Below the pieces are notes generated by a model. That model worked only from the letters and a program-made list of their open reading frames with translations. It was not told the origin of the DNA and ran no database searches. Source: Tritrichomonas foetus (lineage: Eukaryota > Parabasalia > Tritrichomonadida > Tritrichomonadidae). From it: DNA of 64,000 nt. The stretch lies in assembly GCA_001839685.1 (NCBI GenBank), contig MLAK01000593.1, positions 131,299 to 195,298 of the forward strand, read 5' to 3'. The position numbers and the translations under genes were made by a program. Shown in pieces: positions 42,701-51,110 of the stretch. How positions within the stretch are numbered: position 1 is the first letter of the stretch; every line of letters begins with the position of its first letter.

Positions 42701-43407
42701 TTAAATGTTTCGATGAAAATAAATTGCACAATTGTTGGATTCTCATTCTGCTGCTGAAGGAATGACATCAAAACTGGATCATCACCGAACTTGCTGGTCA
42801 GTTTTGGATAATAGCTTGTGACTGTACCCAATCGGTAATCGTTTACACCTTTTATATCGGCATCCCTGTAGATTTCCTTCATTCTTTTATGAATTTTTGT
42901 GCCGATTTCGAAAACAGTATTTTCCAAATTGATTTTTATTGGAATGATGAGATTGCTCTGAATCCTGATGTTAAGTGTGACTTTCTGCTTTTTTCTGAAC
43001 ATGTCACGAGTCCTGATATTGCTTTGGCGAAATGCCTGCAATTCGATATAATCTTGGATGAAGAAGACAAAAAGTGCCATCCTTTGATGCCTCATTGTGA
43101 AAATCATATTCGGTACAAAGATGCTCGAGAGGCTGGTTTCTTGGAAAGGCGTCTGTAATTTTATTTGATTTATTAATGGCGAGGTATTATTGTCTACATA
43201 TAATATTTCGTAAAATTGATCGTTTTGAGAATTTCTGCATATTACATAATTACGAATATTCTCTTTTTCGATGAATTTAATTATATCGGCGCCATTTGCA
43301 CCATCGACAAGTGGGATTGAAAAGTTTCGCTTGTGTGGGAGAACTACATCTATTCGATGGATGTTTATTGCGAACAATTGTTTGTTCGAAAAAATCTGTG
43401 AAAGCAT
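39769..43407 (-). CDS. Phosphatidylinositol 3-kinase catalytic subunit, class I-like
   Basis: 1,212 residues. The order fits class I PI3K: an N-terminal adaptor-like region, a Ras-binding-like region (about 120-260), a C2 domain (about 520-700; SQVNCGLEIEIYSCIDLPVL), the PIK helical domain (about 730-880; NNWEEPTPTTALTLLDAKFA, and ALKAELYDDSPLVEFLFRRG) and the kinase domain (about 910-1212). The kinase shows VGDDLRQDQLTLQIMKIM, ADRHPGNIMVQ (catalytic loop, usually DRHNDNIM) and HIDFGHFLGNFK (the DFG region, where class I enzymes have this form). It makes 3-phosphoinositides at membranes, and in trichomonads would act in endocytosis and signalling. TCATT is 8 nt upstream of the ATG. Confidence 0.9.
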   Translation of the reverse strand: MLSQIFSNKQLFAINIHRIDVVLPHKRNFSIPLVDGANGADIIKFIEKENIRNYVICRNSQNDQFYEILYVDNNTSPLINQIKLQTPFQETSLSSIFVPNMIFTMRHQRMALFVFFIQDYIELQAFRQSNIRTRDMFRKKQKVTLNIRIQSNLIIPIKINLENTVFEIGTKIHKRMKEIYRDADIKGVNDYRLGTVTSYYPKLTSKFGDDPVLMSFLQQQNENPTIVQFIFIETFKASYFDKETVKYINELDLSSSPSIYNEETRALNTKLSEIRSRVEKERIEKLKANPLIARMRISDSEPPLPFTDKISYPISISIEVRSDIIRSESLTVSIRVSSQSTVSNVIKQFIKRLKRIKSAGSASQDIAMKYAKESATTHTINSFASIGSLTNSAVEAGPLGNLPSGKLMSSDDEDDSMDDLPYMADDFVFALPGVDEILAGNTPMLHFVCVRQFILAQQPILNLVLVDKKDMIESIRNKELGTRKANPEPGPESSISIIQVTKPSRSLIRNIGYLSHSQVNCGLEIEIYSCIDLPVLRKESEYVLHAYLINGTAVLCPHVVSTVVAGKSNILFNQTLTFSLPIRMIPRSARVAFTLYDARLLAKNDKKAAIATYNFAVYTFSGWMNTGKFIKKMWVDRDTDFFLTTCESNELCPISLVFYFPKFKFPVAFVPPPPISDFKTKATISVSPSERKRIHELKSYDPLYVLTQKDKDLLYRYRTYCFLYPELLPLMLSSINFREPDQVNEIPLLLNNWEEPTPTTALTLLDAKFADHNIRAYAVNCLENFTDNELMLYSLQLVQALKAELYDDSPLVEFLFRRGLAEPKFLGHQLFWQLMSEAHISHIRQRFSTIVVNFLYGLGNYSDELVKGYLFTKELVKTNQLLSNLKYNEAQEFFSEALSKIKCPEQFHLPINPRLIVSGFVLEKCRVMNSKKKPFFLTFKNAAPFATEDVMTLFKVGDDLRQDQLTLQIMKIMEHLWRTNGQDLQLRCYGVLPTGFNQGFIEVVPNAKTESQIQQEKGIISGVLTKETFTNFLRANNPTPRSYERAKENFRKSSAGYAVATCVLGIADRHPGNIMVQKDGHFFHIDFGHFLGNFKTKLGYQRENAPFHFSPACAYVLDDIGGETFKKFEQEAAFAFNVLRHNAPLMITLLLLMLGTGIPELSTPSDVQFLKEKLLLDKTDEEAAAEFSKLTKISMESTKTMLNNFFHNLKTG

Positions 43408-43412
43408 TCACT

Positions 43413-43417
43413 AATGA
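43413..43417 (-). promoter_or_regulatory. Initiator (Inr) of the PI3-kinase gene
   Basis: TCATT (TCATTA) on the minus strand; the A at 43415 gives an 8-nt leader. Confidence 0.5.
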
Positions 43418-44413
43418 TTTTTTTTATTTTTATTTTTCTTTCAATTCAAATGAAGCTTGCAATTATTTCTGTCAATTCACATTATGAAATTCACAGAAAT
43501 ACAAATCAATACGAAATTTTTCTATAATTTACGAATTTTTCTATAATTTAGGAACTTTTTCAATATAACACTGATTATCTATATGATTATTGAATATTGA
43601 AATGGGCAAAACGATAGACTTTCGAAAGCTTATCTTATTGGTCTCAAAATATCAACAGATCTCAGAAAACTCAAGATGTTTTCAAAATGATGGAAACAAC
43701 ATTCAATTAATGAATTAAATAACTTAATCATTGAATCATTCTCATATAGCATCAACTCGAAAATCTGACTTCAAACTCAATTAAAATCTCACCCGAATGA
43801 TTTCATAATTATTTTTATATTGAATATATGCCTATAATTCGGTAAATAGAATCATATTTCGATTTTTTTTTCGGATTGGTGGAATGTGTTGAGAAATTTC
43901 GTGAATAGAAATGGATAATCATGTTGGAAACATCGATGGGATACGTTTTCTAAATGAAAAACAATCCTACTTTGATACTTTCAACTGATATCCTGTATTG
44001 AAATTATAATTTGAGAAATAAAAATGAAAATATCATTGAACTTTTTTTTATGTTGGTCAATGTCATTCACACTTAAGTGATCTATTAATATTATTTATAA
44101 GATTCAGTAAAAATTATATCTCATTCGATGATTTTTATAGACCAAAAATCTCAAACAGAAAAGTCATATTGATTTCCAATTAAGAATGGTATGGTCAAAA
44201 TATAGCTTTTAGAAATATATAAGTGAGTGATGAAATCTGTGATGATATACAATCTTAACGTAATGAATGAGAATTCCATATCACATTTCTTATTTAATTC
44301 ATTTGAATAGAATGTAATCGTTATATGATGTGAAAAATCGCACTGAGGAAAATTATTTCAAGGCCAATTTCATATGTTATTGGTGAAAAATAGACGGTTT
44401 TAGACCGTTAAGA
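43418..44413. other. Divergent intergenic region, no gene seen
   Basis: About 1 kb between PI3K and centrin, which diverge. It has two ACGAATTTTTCTATAATTTA-like copies close together (about 43513-43547) and ATGGTCAAAA at 44191-44200. No coding or RNA gene recognised. Confidence 0.5.
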
Positions 44414-44418
44414 TCATT
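44414..44418 (+). promoter_or_regulatory. Initiator (Inr) of centrin
   Basis: TCATT fits the Inr; the A at 44416 gives an 8-nt leader to the ATG at 44424. Confidence 0.55.
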
Positions 44419-44423
44419 TAAAA

Positions 44424-45029
44424 ATGTCTGGTGGATCACCCACACCAAAAAGGAGGAGACTTGTCTCACCAAAAAAGAAGACACCACGTAATACTTCAGC
44501 AGCTGCCGATGTTTCGACTCCTAGTTCATCAAGATCCGTAAATCGTTCTAATATAATACCCGTCGAGCTTACAAAGGAACAAAAAATCGAAATGGAAGAA
44601 GTTTTTAACATCTTTGATATTGATAAAAATGGATCCATCAACGGATACGAACTGAAAATCGCTTTAAGGGCACTTGGCTTCAATGCATCCAACGAAGAAT
44701 GCAATAACATCATGGCAAGGTATAACAAGAAGAAAGGGCATCCATTTGACGCCCTGAATCAAGAAGAATTTTTCTTAATCATCGGCGAGCAAATTGCGCT
44801 GAAGAATCCAGAAGATGAAATTAGAGAAGCGTTTGAGCTTTTTGATACCGAAGACAAAGGATCCATCACTGTTAAAAATCTGCAGAATGCTTTAGTCCAG
44901 CTCGAAAGAGGAAATGAAAAAACTGAAGAAGAGCTTCAAGCTGAGATCGCAAGATGGGACAAAGATGGTGATGGACAGCTGAACTACGAGGAATTCCGCG
45001 CAATTATGCTCAATCAAGAAGCAATTTGA
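44424..45029 (+). CDS. Centrin/caltractin
   Basis: 201 residues with a basic, Ser/Thr/Pro-rich N-terminal extension of about 50 residues, then four EF hands. EF1 (DIDKNGSINGYE) and EF4 (DKDGDGQLNYEE) have full calcium-binding loops. EF2 lacks the acidic ligands, and EF3 (DTEDKGSITVKN) ends in Asn in place of Glu. The lead-in ELTKEQKIEMEEVFNIF and KIALRALGF are centrin hallmarks that separate it from calmodulin. Centrins sit at basal bodies and at the contractile root fibres, consistent with the multi-flagellate cytoskeleton of trichomonads. The usual terminal KKTxLY-like tail is absent (it ends MLNQEAI). Confidence 0.85.
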   Translation: MSGGSPTPKRRRLVSPKKKTPRNTSAAADVSTPSSSRSVNRSNIIPVELTKEQKIEMEEVFNIFDIDKNGSINGYELKIALRALGFNASNEECNNIMARYNKKKGHPFDALNQEEFFLIIGEQIALKNPEDEIREAFELFDTEDKGSITVKNLQNALVQLERGNEKTEEELQAEIARWDKDGDGQLNYEEFRAIMLNQEAI

Positions 45030-45213
45030 AATATATTTTTTATTATTATTATAAAATATTTTGTGAATTTTGGACTTGGCGATAGTTGAAAACTTTATTT
45101 AATCAACAAGATTCACCAGGAATAAAATCTATTACTCCGACACTTGCTTTTGTTTTATTCGTCCAATGATAATCAAAGAAAAAAGTGCCATATTCAAAAA
45201 AAGATAAATCCAT
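45030..45213. other. Short spacer, no gene seen
   Basis: 3' flank of centrin up to the left inverted repeat. Nothing recognisable. Confidence 0.5.
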
Positions 45214-45241
45214 TCACTCGTACAACTTTTTCTCAAAATTC
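45214..45241 (+). repeat. Left 28-bp inverted repeat
   Basis: Begins TCACTCGTACAAC and ends CAAAATTC. All 28 bases match the inverse complement of 48371-48398. Confidence 0.9.
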
Positions 45242-45939
45242 GGTTTTTTAAAAAATGACTTTTCAGACCTGAGATTTTCCCAAATTGGGAGAATTTTGTG
45301 TGGAAATGTATATCCAGAGCCGCGAAACCCTATTGTAAAGAGAAAGTTTGGTATGAAAAAAATTATAATATGATTTGCGAGAATTTTTTTCTACTTAATA
45401 AAAACAGGGGGAATTTTGATATGTTGTGAGATTTTTGTTCTTATATATATTTCACGAAATAAAATCAATAAATCATAAATTGTCTGTAAATTTAATATAT
45501 ATTCGTTTTTTGGAATTGGCTTTTATATAGCTTTAAAATATTCGTATGCATTACCCATGAGTTACCAACAATATGGTCATCCTTTATTCGTATAAATTTA
45601 GAAATCATCAGAGACTCCCGTTCCAAAAACAAGTTTTTATTTTTCTATGAAAAATGTAAAATGAATTTGAGAGCATGATTATTTAAAAAATTGAAAGTGT
45701 TCACAATATTGAATACAATATCAAAAAACATGAAGTTGTTATTACTATTGTTGTGATATTATCGCTATGAGAGCATTATCTTTCTATATTTATGATGGTT
45801 TTCTTCGATATTTGGTGTCAATTTTTTTTTTTAAAAAAAAAAAAGAAAGAAAGAAAGAAAAAACGAAGAAAAAAGGTCAATTTTAAAATTAAATATTTTC
45901 TTTAAAAAAATCTTTGTGAGTTTCTTGCTGTATGTAATA
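45242..45939. other. Spacer with T11/A12 and GAAA repeats
   Basis: No supported gene. It holds a near-palindrome TCCCAAATTGGGA (about 45277-45289). A T-run followed by an A-run and four GAAA units (about 45822-45860) lies just past the transposase stop codon. Confidence 0.5.
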
Positions 45940-46740
45940 TTACAACACTGCATGTCTAAATATTTCTGTATAATCCCGATTGCTTGATTGGACAGCTTCA
46001 ATGACCAATTCTTTAAAAGAATTTGCATTTAAAGGTATATATTTTCCAGTTTCGATGACTTTTTGGTGATACAGTTGGGTGAATCTTTTTTGAATAATCG
46101 AAAACACTTCTTCAATCGGATCAAAAAAGCAAGTACTTGGAGCGGTATAAGATGGGAAAATGTTTTTTTGATTCATAGAATCTTTGATTTCTGGTAATAT
46201 TTGATGAAATTTGGCATTGTCAAGGATTAGAAAAGAATTCTGAGAATGTGTTGGAAGGGCTCCGACAAGTTTTTCAATAAACCCGTTAAATGAAATCGTG
46301 GTAAATGGCTCATTAGACAATGCAAAAAAAACTATTCCTTTATAAGTGATACAAGCAATTAAGTAAATAGGTTTGATGAATTTGAGGTTATGAACTGGCT
46401 TGTAAATAGCTCCTGTGAAGTTTTTGGGTACTATTGCAGAGTTGATACCAAGATTCCGGATATTGAATGGTTTTTCGTCAACTGAATAAGTATTTAAGTA
46501 ATTTATCTTGTAAAATATTCGATCAGCAAGCACTGATGGGATATTATCTAATCGACAATCCGCAGCTCCAGTTTTGATTGTGCGTTTTTTAGTTAATTTT
46601 CGCATATTTAAACGAAAATATTCATATGACAATTGTAAATTCGGATTTTGTTTTTTGAAATCTTCGTACATTATCGTTATGTTAAGATTTGGACGTACAG
46701 ATGCAAAATATTGCTTGATTCTTTTTTGGATTGCAGTCAT
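45940..46740 (-). CDS. DDE-superfamily transposase (IS630/Tc1/pogo-like)
   Basis: 266 residues from ATG 46740 (the frame opens at TTG 46785). The N-terminal 70 residues are a helix-turn-helix-like DNA-binding region (QKRIKQYFASVRPNLNITIM). The catalytic core shows the three acidic positions of the family: YSVDEKPFNIR (first Asp), FLILDNAKFHQILP (second Asp) and YTAPSTCFFDPIEEVFSIIQ (Glu after Pro-Ile, the S.xxNPIE box). The frame is complete, so the enzyme could be active or domesticated. Two Inr candidates lie 8 and 14 nt upstream. It is divergent from the gene at 46892, with about 150 bp between starts, and sits inside a pair of 28-bp inverted repeats. Confidence 0.85.
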   Translation of the reverse strand: MTAIQKRIKQYFASVRPNLNITIMYEDFKKQNPNLQLSYEYFRLNMRKLTKKRTIKTGAADCRLDNIPSVLADRIFYKINYLNTYSVDEKPFNIRNLGINSAIVPKNFTGAIYKPVHNLKFIKPIYLIACITYKGIVFFALSNEPFTTISFNGFIEKLVGALPTHSQNSFLILDNAKFHQILPEIKDSMNQKNIFPSYTAPSTCFFDPIEEVFSIIQKRFTQLYHQKVIETGKYIPLNANSFKELVIEAVQSSNRDYTEIFRHAVL

Positions 46741-46751
46741 TCTGATGTGAA

Positions 46752-46756
46752 AATGA
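46752..46756 (-). promoter_or_regulatory. Candidate Inr of the transposase gene
   Basis: TCATT, A at 46754, 14-nt leader. A nearer TCACA (46746-46750) gives 8 nt. Either is usable, so the gene looks transcribable in the host. Confidence 0.4.
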
Positions 46757-46879
46757 AATAAAAAATACCGCGAAAATTGAGACAAATTTGATTATCTTCT
46801 CGATTGTTTGAATGAATTGCCATATTGGTCGAAGAATTGAAAGATAAGCGCGCCATTTTTGAGTTAAACATTCATCAGG

Positions 46880-46884
46880 TCACT
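46880..46884 (+). promoter_or_regulatory. Inr of the 46892 gene
   Basis: TCACT, A at 46882, gives a 10-nt leader to ATG 46892. It overlaps a GGTCACTTT block. Confidence 0.5.
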
Positions 46885-46891
46885 TTACGAG

Positions 46892-47686
46892 ATGACACTC
46901 GAAAATTGGTTGAGTATCGATCCAGAAATCGTTGTCGATGTTCCTTCCTCCACTTCAGTGTACAACATCATTATTTCTACAGCTACAGTCCATAAATATA
47001 AACCACTCGAAAAAACTGTTTCATTGTCTTTGAAAAAATCGCAAGATGTGCAAATAGTGGCCAAATCTGAAGATCTACAAACATTGTCGACGTTTTATAA
47101 ATTCCTCAATACGGCGATGAACGAAATCTGTACTAATCGTTTTTTATTATGGCTGGTGACTGATGCTTGCAATGGTTTCATTGCATCATCAAGTCACCTT
47201 CATAACGCAGCGGTAGGTAATCAGCCGATCAAATTTATTCTTGGTTTAGTCCCCGAGAATGTGGTGAATAGACTCACAAAGCTCAAAAAAGGATCACGGC
47301 TGCCAGAAGAGCTACATAAATTATTTGGTGAAACACCTGATATTTCAGTAATAGGGAGCAGCACTCCTGCAGCTGTTTTGGAGACAAAGAAAATTGAAAA
47401 AATGAAAAGTAGAACAGAAATAATTGAAGCTACCAATCAGTTGGAGTTTTACCCAGCAGAATCAAAAAAAGAAGAAAAATCAAAACTTTTGAATAAAATA
47501 ATTAATATACAAGTATTCGCCGAATTCGCTGATATTCTGCTAGCAATTAATTCCACAATGTTTACCATGAAAAATCATCTTTACCCACGAGGTCGAATTC
47601 TTGACATCAATTACGACCTGATATTTGAAATAATTAATGAAATCATTATGGCGCACATTCCGAGTGAAGAAAATGATGAAGATTAA
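46892..47686 (+). CDS. Unknown protein, 264 residues
   Basis: I do not recognise the family. The N-terminal 140 residues mix beta-like and helical stretches (VYNIIISTATVHKYKPLEKT, FLLWLVTDACNGFIASSSHL). A Lys/Glu-rich linker follows (about 165-200), then a helical C-terminus ending in an acidic tail (IPSEENDED). No signal peptide, membrane span, zinc motif or catalytic signature. A good Inr and ATG suggest a real gene. It lies divergently beside the transposase, inside the 28-bp inverted repeats, so it may be an accessory gene of the element or a host gene enclosed by chance. Confidence 0.6.
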   Translation: MTLENWLSIDPEIVVDVPSSTSVYNIIISTATVHKYKPLEKTVSLSLKKSQDVQIVAKSEDLQTLSTFYKFLNTAMNEICTNRFLLWLVTDACNGFIASSSHLHNAAVGNQPIKFILGLVPENVVNRLTKLKKGSRLPEELHKLFGETPDISVIGSSTPAAVLETKKIEKMKSRTEIIEATNQLEFYPAESKKEEKSKLLNKIINIQVFAEFADILLAINSTMFTMKNHLYPRGRILDINYDLIFEIINEIIMAHIPSEENDED

Positions 47687-48370
47687 GTCAGTTACACAAA
47701 ATAGTTCCCGTAAACAATTTTTTCCAGTTTTGCGTTGTTGGCTTTTTGATATAACATAATATATTTATTATTTTTAAATTTTTCCTCGAGAAAACATAAA
47801 ATATATGTGTAACCAAGATTCAAAGATTAAAAGGGTCATGGAATTTCTTACGACTGATTACCATTTATCTTATAACTAATTCTTTCTGATCATTAATTTG
47901 TTATTTTGATTAAATTTTTCTGATATCTGATTCTTTTTTATATTTGATTCTTTGATGCAACAAAATAGTAATTGTGATTATACTTAAAATTATTTAACGA
48001 TACTTAGTTTTGCTTTTTAATAACCATTTCATTATCTGTTTACACAAATGAATAATATGGCATGATTTATTAATTAAAAACGGATTTTATTTCATGAATA
48101 TATTTTTGCATCTTGAAAAAAAATATTTTTCTTTGCCATGATTGATCTATTCGGGTTAAAATTCACTTTCAATTAATTTGGTGGAGTGAATATTCCTGTT
48201 TACATTTTAGGACAAATTAAATATTTGATAATTAATTTCGTTTTGGGTAATTGAAGTTTTATGATGGAGGATCAACTGTAATGAATTTTTCTCCCAGTTT
48301 GGACAAGAGAAACGGTCACGAAAACAATTGCTTGGTGTCGAGATAGAAAACGGTAAAATTTTTTTTGTGA
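47687..48370. other. Intergenic, no gene seen
   Basis: AT-rich, with frequent stops. A CCCAGTTTGGACAAGAG block (48293-48309) matches, inverted, part of the left end of the candidate element. Confidence 0.5.
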
Positions 48371-48398
48371 GAATTTTGAGAAAAAGTTGTACGAGTGA
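48371..48398 (-). repeat. Right 28-bp inverted repeat
   Basis: The plus strand ends GTTGTACGAGTGA. All 28 bases are the inverse complement of 45214-45241. Confidence 0.9.
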
Positions 48399-48784
48399 TT
48401 CAAAAACCTGATAAAATTAGTACGTTTTATTTCTAAAAAATTGTGTGGTTTTGAGATAATCCTGACCGTCGACCTCTTAATGAGTTGCTTTATGCACTAT
48501 ATATGATGCAAAAATCTAGAAGCAATTCATATATATCATAATCAAAACCAGTAAAAAAATATTTATTTAACGTTTTTGAGAAGTTTCTATAGATTCACCA
48601 ATTGAAATGGTTTTATTGAATATGGTTCATCAACACAAAAAGAAAACCATTCTTCACAAAAAAGTAGACCATTTTCAATACTATTTTTGAAAGAAGTAAA
48701 TAAATTCTATTCAAATTCACATGCATTCAAAAATCCGAAAAACTGTTTTCAATTCCAATTGAGAAGATAAAAAGTTTATCCCAA
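48399..48784. other. Upstream region of the CDF transporter gene
   Basis: No gene seen. The last 20 bases before the ATG (TTTATCCCAA) have no TCAYW Inr. Confidence 0.45.
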
Positions 48785-50116
48785 ATGTCTGAAACTTCTT
48801 CTTCTTCTTCTTCAAATCCTGGAGCTTGTTTCTCATGCTATATGTGCCATCAAGGCACTCGAAACCCCAACCAAATTCAGTTATGCGATAACTGTACATT
48901 GAAATTAAAACAACAGACTAACGCTGATAATTCTTATTCATCAATTGAACCCGAAAATTTCAAAAGACTTGTTCCGTCAACATCAATCGAAGAGATGTCG
49001 GTTGCTATTTCTCGATCTTCGTCCGATTTCAATGATTTCAATATCAAAAACAGACATCAAAAGCACGAGCTAAAAAATTATTACCATTCTGTAAATGAAT
49101 GGATCAACGTGATGGATGAACTCAATCAACCACCTGATTACGAAGATGATTTCGAAGATAAAAACGAAGCCAACTTTTGTATCAGATGTGCAACTTATTG
49201 CTCATTTGGTTTAAACTTAATGCTACTTGTTGGAAAAGCTCTCGCCATGTCAACATCAGCATCATACACAATTATGTCATCTCTCGCTGATTCCTGCTTA
49301 GATATTATTGCCGGCATTATTATTTCGTGCACGGCTGCAAACTCGAAAACTACAGACGAAGACCGTTTAAAATACCCGGTTGGCAAATCAAGAATTTCAA
49401 CTGTTGGAATTCTCGTTTTTTCGGTTTTAATGAGTTGTTGCGCAATTTTCATAATTCTACAATGCACACATTCACTTCTCAACCATGAAAATGCTCCACC
49501 TACAACTAGTACAGCGATGTTTATCATGGTTATGACGATTACTGTGAAATTCTGTATGTGGATCGTTTATAATTATTTAGGTCATCCAATTACTGTCACA
49601 CTTGCTGAAGACCATAGAAATGATGTTTTTACAAATTCGTTCGGACTGTTTATGTATTGGGGAGGTGGCCACTTCGCTTGGTGGATGGATTCAACTGGCG
49701 GTTTACTTTTGTCACTTTTTGTTTTGAACTCATGGGCACGAAATGCACTAGAAAATGCAACAATGCTTATTGGAATTATGGCACCACCTGATATCATAAG
49801 AAATGTTACTTATGTGTCTGCTCATCATCATCCACTCATCAAATCTGTTTCCAAAGTTGTTGCTTACCAAATTGGTCCAAGCTATTTCGCTGAAGTTCAT
49901 ATCGTGGTAGACAATAAAATAAATCCAGAGGCTGCTTTTTGGGTTGCTGATTCTTTGGCAAAACGACTCGAAAGAGTTGAAGACATTGAACACGCTTATG
50001 TTCACTTGGAGACAACAAATCATGATAGGAAGCTTCAAGATATGCTTTCGAGTTTCAACCCGACGCAGGATAAGTTGTTCAAGGCAGATTCGTTGAGTCC
50101 TTTGGCAGAATTATAA
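48785..50116 (+). CDS. Cation diffusion facilitator, probable Mn-type (MTP8-11-like)
   Basis: 443 residues. The N-terminus is Ser-rich with a small Cys cluster (CFSCYMCHQGTRN and LCDNC, about residues 15-38) that could form a zinc ribbon. The membrane part (about 130-345) has six spans. Span 2 holds DSCLD (in SLADSCLDIIAGI) and span 5 holds DHRND (in EDHRNDVFTNSFG). Both are DxxxD, the signature of the Mn-CDF group, while Zn-CDF proteins have HxxxD. The C-terminal cytoplasmic domain (about 350-443) has HHHP and EVHIVVD, the usual CDF dimer fold. Such carriers move Mn2+ (or Fe2+) out of the cytosol in exchange for protons. The N-terminal Cys cluster is not standard for the family. Confidence 0.88.
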   Translation: MSETSSSSSSNPGACFSCYMCHQGTRNPNQIQLCDNCTLKLKQQTNADNSYSSIEPENFKRLVPSTSIEEMSVAISRSSSDFNDFNIKNRHQKHELKNYYHSVNEWINVMDELNQPPDYEDDFEDKNEANFCIRCATYCSFGLNLMLLVGKALAMSTSASYTIMSSLADSCLDIIAGIIISCTAANSKTTDEDRLKYPVGKSRISTVGILVFSVLMSCCAIFIILQCTHSLLNHENAPPTTSTAMFIMVMTITVKFCMWIVYNYLGHPITVTLAEDHRNDVFTNSFGLFMYWGGGHFAWWMDSTGGLLLSLFVLNSWARNALENATMLIGIMAPPDIIRNVTYVSAHHHPLIKSVSKVVAYQIGPSYFAEVHIVVDNKINPEAAFWVADSLAKRLERVEDIEHAYVHLETTNHDRKLQDMLSSFNPTQDKLFKADSLSPLAEL

Positions 50117-50399
50117 TGAATTTCGCATTTGATTCAGCTTTTAATTGTTCGTTGTTGCGTTTCTCAATTTTTATTATTTCTATATGTATACTATCTGTAT
50201 TATTTTTATTATTATTAAAATCTATCTTTCTATTCAAGTTGTTTGTTTTTATCCCCTAATTTACTAAATAACATTCACTAAATACATATATTACCGAAAT
50301 TAAAGATTAGATGAAATAGGTGTTTATCATATCATGAAAACATTTAGAACAAACATATATATACACTTTATGAAGTTCCAAATTGGTCTAAGTTCTAAT
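50117..50399. other. Spacer between convergent genes
   Basis: Less than 300 bases, AT-rich, containing both 3' ends. No gene. Confidence 0.5.
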
Positions 50400-51110
50400 T
50401 TAGAATATAGGATTATCGAGTGTTTCAAAAGGATCCCATTCTAAAATATGATCTAATTGATTAAGCATCCATTGTTCAGGCGGTAAAAACAAATCAATTT
50501 TCTGTTGTTTTAAGTTTCTATTCGGTTTATTTCCCATTTCTGCTTCGTTACTTTCATCAGAAAATAGGCTTAATGTATTTTGAAAATCTAAGGGCGATTG
50601 ACAAATTTCATCATCAAAATGACATTCGGTTTTATTGGTTCTTTTCAAATCAGTTTCTTCGTTATTCTTGATATCCAATTGTTCGATTTGAGTATGATTC
50701 ATTTGGTCAAAATGTTTTGTATTATTAAGTCTATCACTAGTCTGCTTTCTTGTCTGCATAACTGGTTTTTGCAGGGAATCTGTTGAGAGTTTGGCTAAAA
50801 ACTTATACCATCTATTTTTAACATTATTTCCACTACGTCCAACCAAAAACTTTGAGATAGATACCCAATGTGGCCCTAAATCATTATATTTTTGTAAAAT
50901 AATAGAATCTTCTTCTGGTGTGAAAGCGGATGTACTAATTTCTTTAAATAGGTAATTATTATATCGATCTCTACATTGTTGTGCTGATCTTCCAGGCATT
51001 TTTTTTGCAATTTCTACCCAGTTATGAATTCCTAATGTTTTGACAACATCTTTGAGCGTATCATCCTCTTCTTCTGTGAACCTTTTGCGAGCTGTATTTG
51101 GATCGCACAT
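50400..51110 (-). CDS. R2R3-type Myb DNA-binding protein
   Basis: 236 residues from ATG 51110 (the frame opens upstream at TTG 51164). Two Myb repeats sit at the N-terminus. R2 reads RFTEEEDDTLKDVVKTLGIH-NWVEIAKKMPGRSAQQCRDRY, and R3 reads AFTPEEDSIILQKYNDLGPHWVSISKFLVGRSGNNVKNRWYKFL. The tryptophans are conserved except the first of each repeat (Phe). The C-terminal half is disordered and charged. Trichomonads have hundreds of such two-repeat Myb proteins; some regulate iron-responsive and cell-cycle genes. The target is not known here. The gene converges with the CDF gene. Confidence 0.88.
   Translation of the reverse strand: MCDPNTARKRFTEEEDDTLKDVVKTLGIHNWVEIAKKMPGRSAQQCRDRYNNYLFKEISTSAFTPEEDSIILQKYNDLGPHWVSISKFLVGRSGNNVKNRWYKFLAKLSTDSLQKPVMQTRKQTSDRLNNTKHFDQMNHTQIEQLDIKNNEETDLKRTNKTECHFDDEICQSPLDFQNTLSLFSDESNEAEMGNKPNRNLKQQKIDLFLPPEQWMLNQLDHILEWDPFETLDNPIF

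Larger units (their letters stand above)
45214..48398. mobile_element. Candidate inverted-repeat-bounded element with DDE transposase
   Basis: Two copies of one 28-bp sequence, 45214-45241 and 48371-48398, are perfect inverse complements and point inwards, as terminal inverted repeats do. They bracket 3.2 kb holding a DDE-type transposase (45940-46740) and one unknown gene (46892-47686). A second shared stretch (CCAAATTGGGAGAA against CCAAACTGGGAGAA in the inverse copy) lies inside each end at slightly different distances. No clear target-site duplication is visible beside the repeats. The element is therefore a hypothesis; the inverted repeat itself is directly seen. Confidence 0.45.

Noticed and set aside
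45185..45373. 62-codon plus frame over the left inverted repeat
   Set aside because: No homology and it overlaps the repeat; chance open frame.
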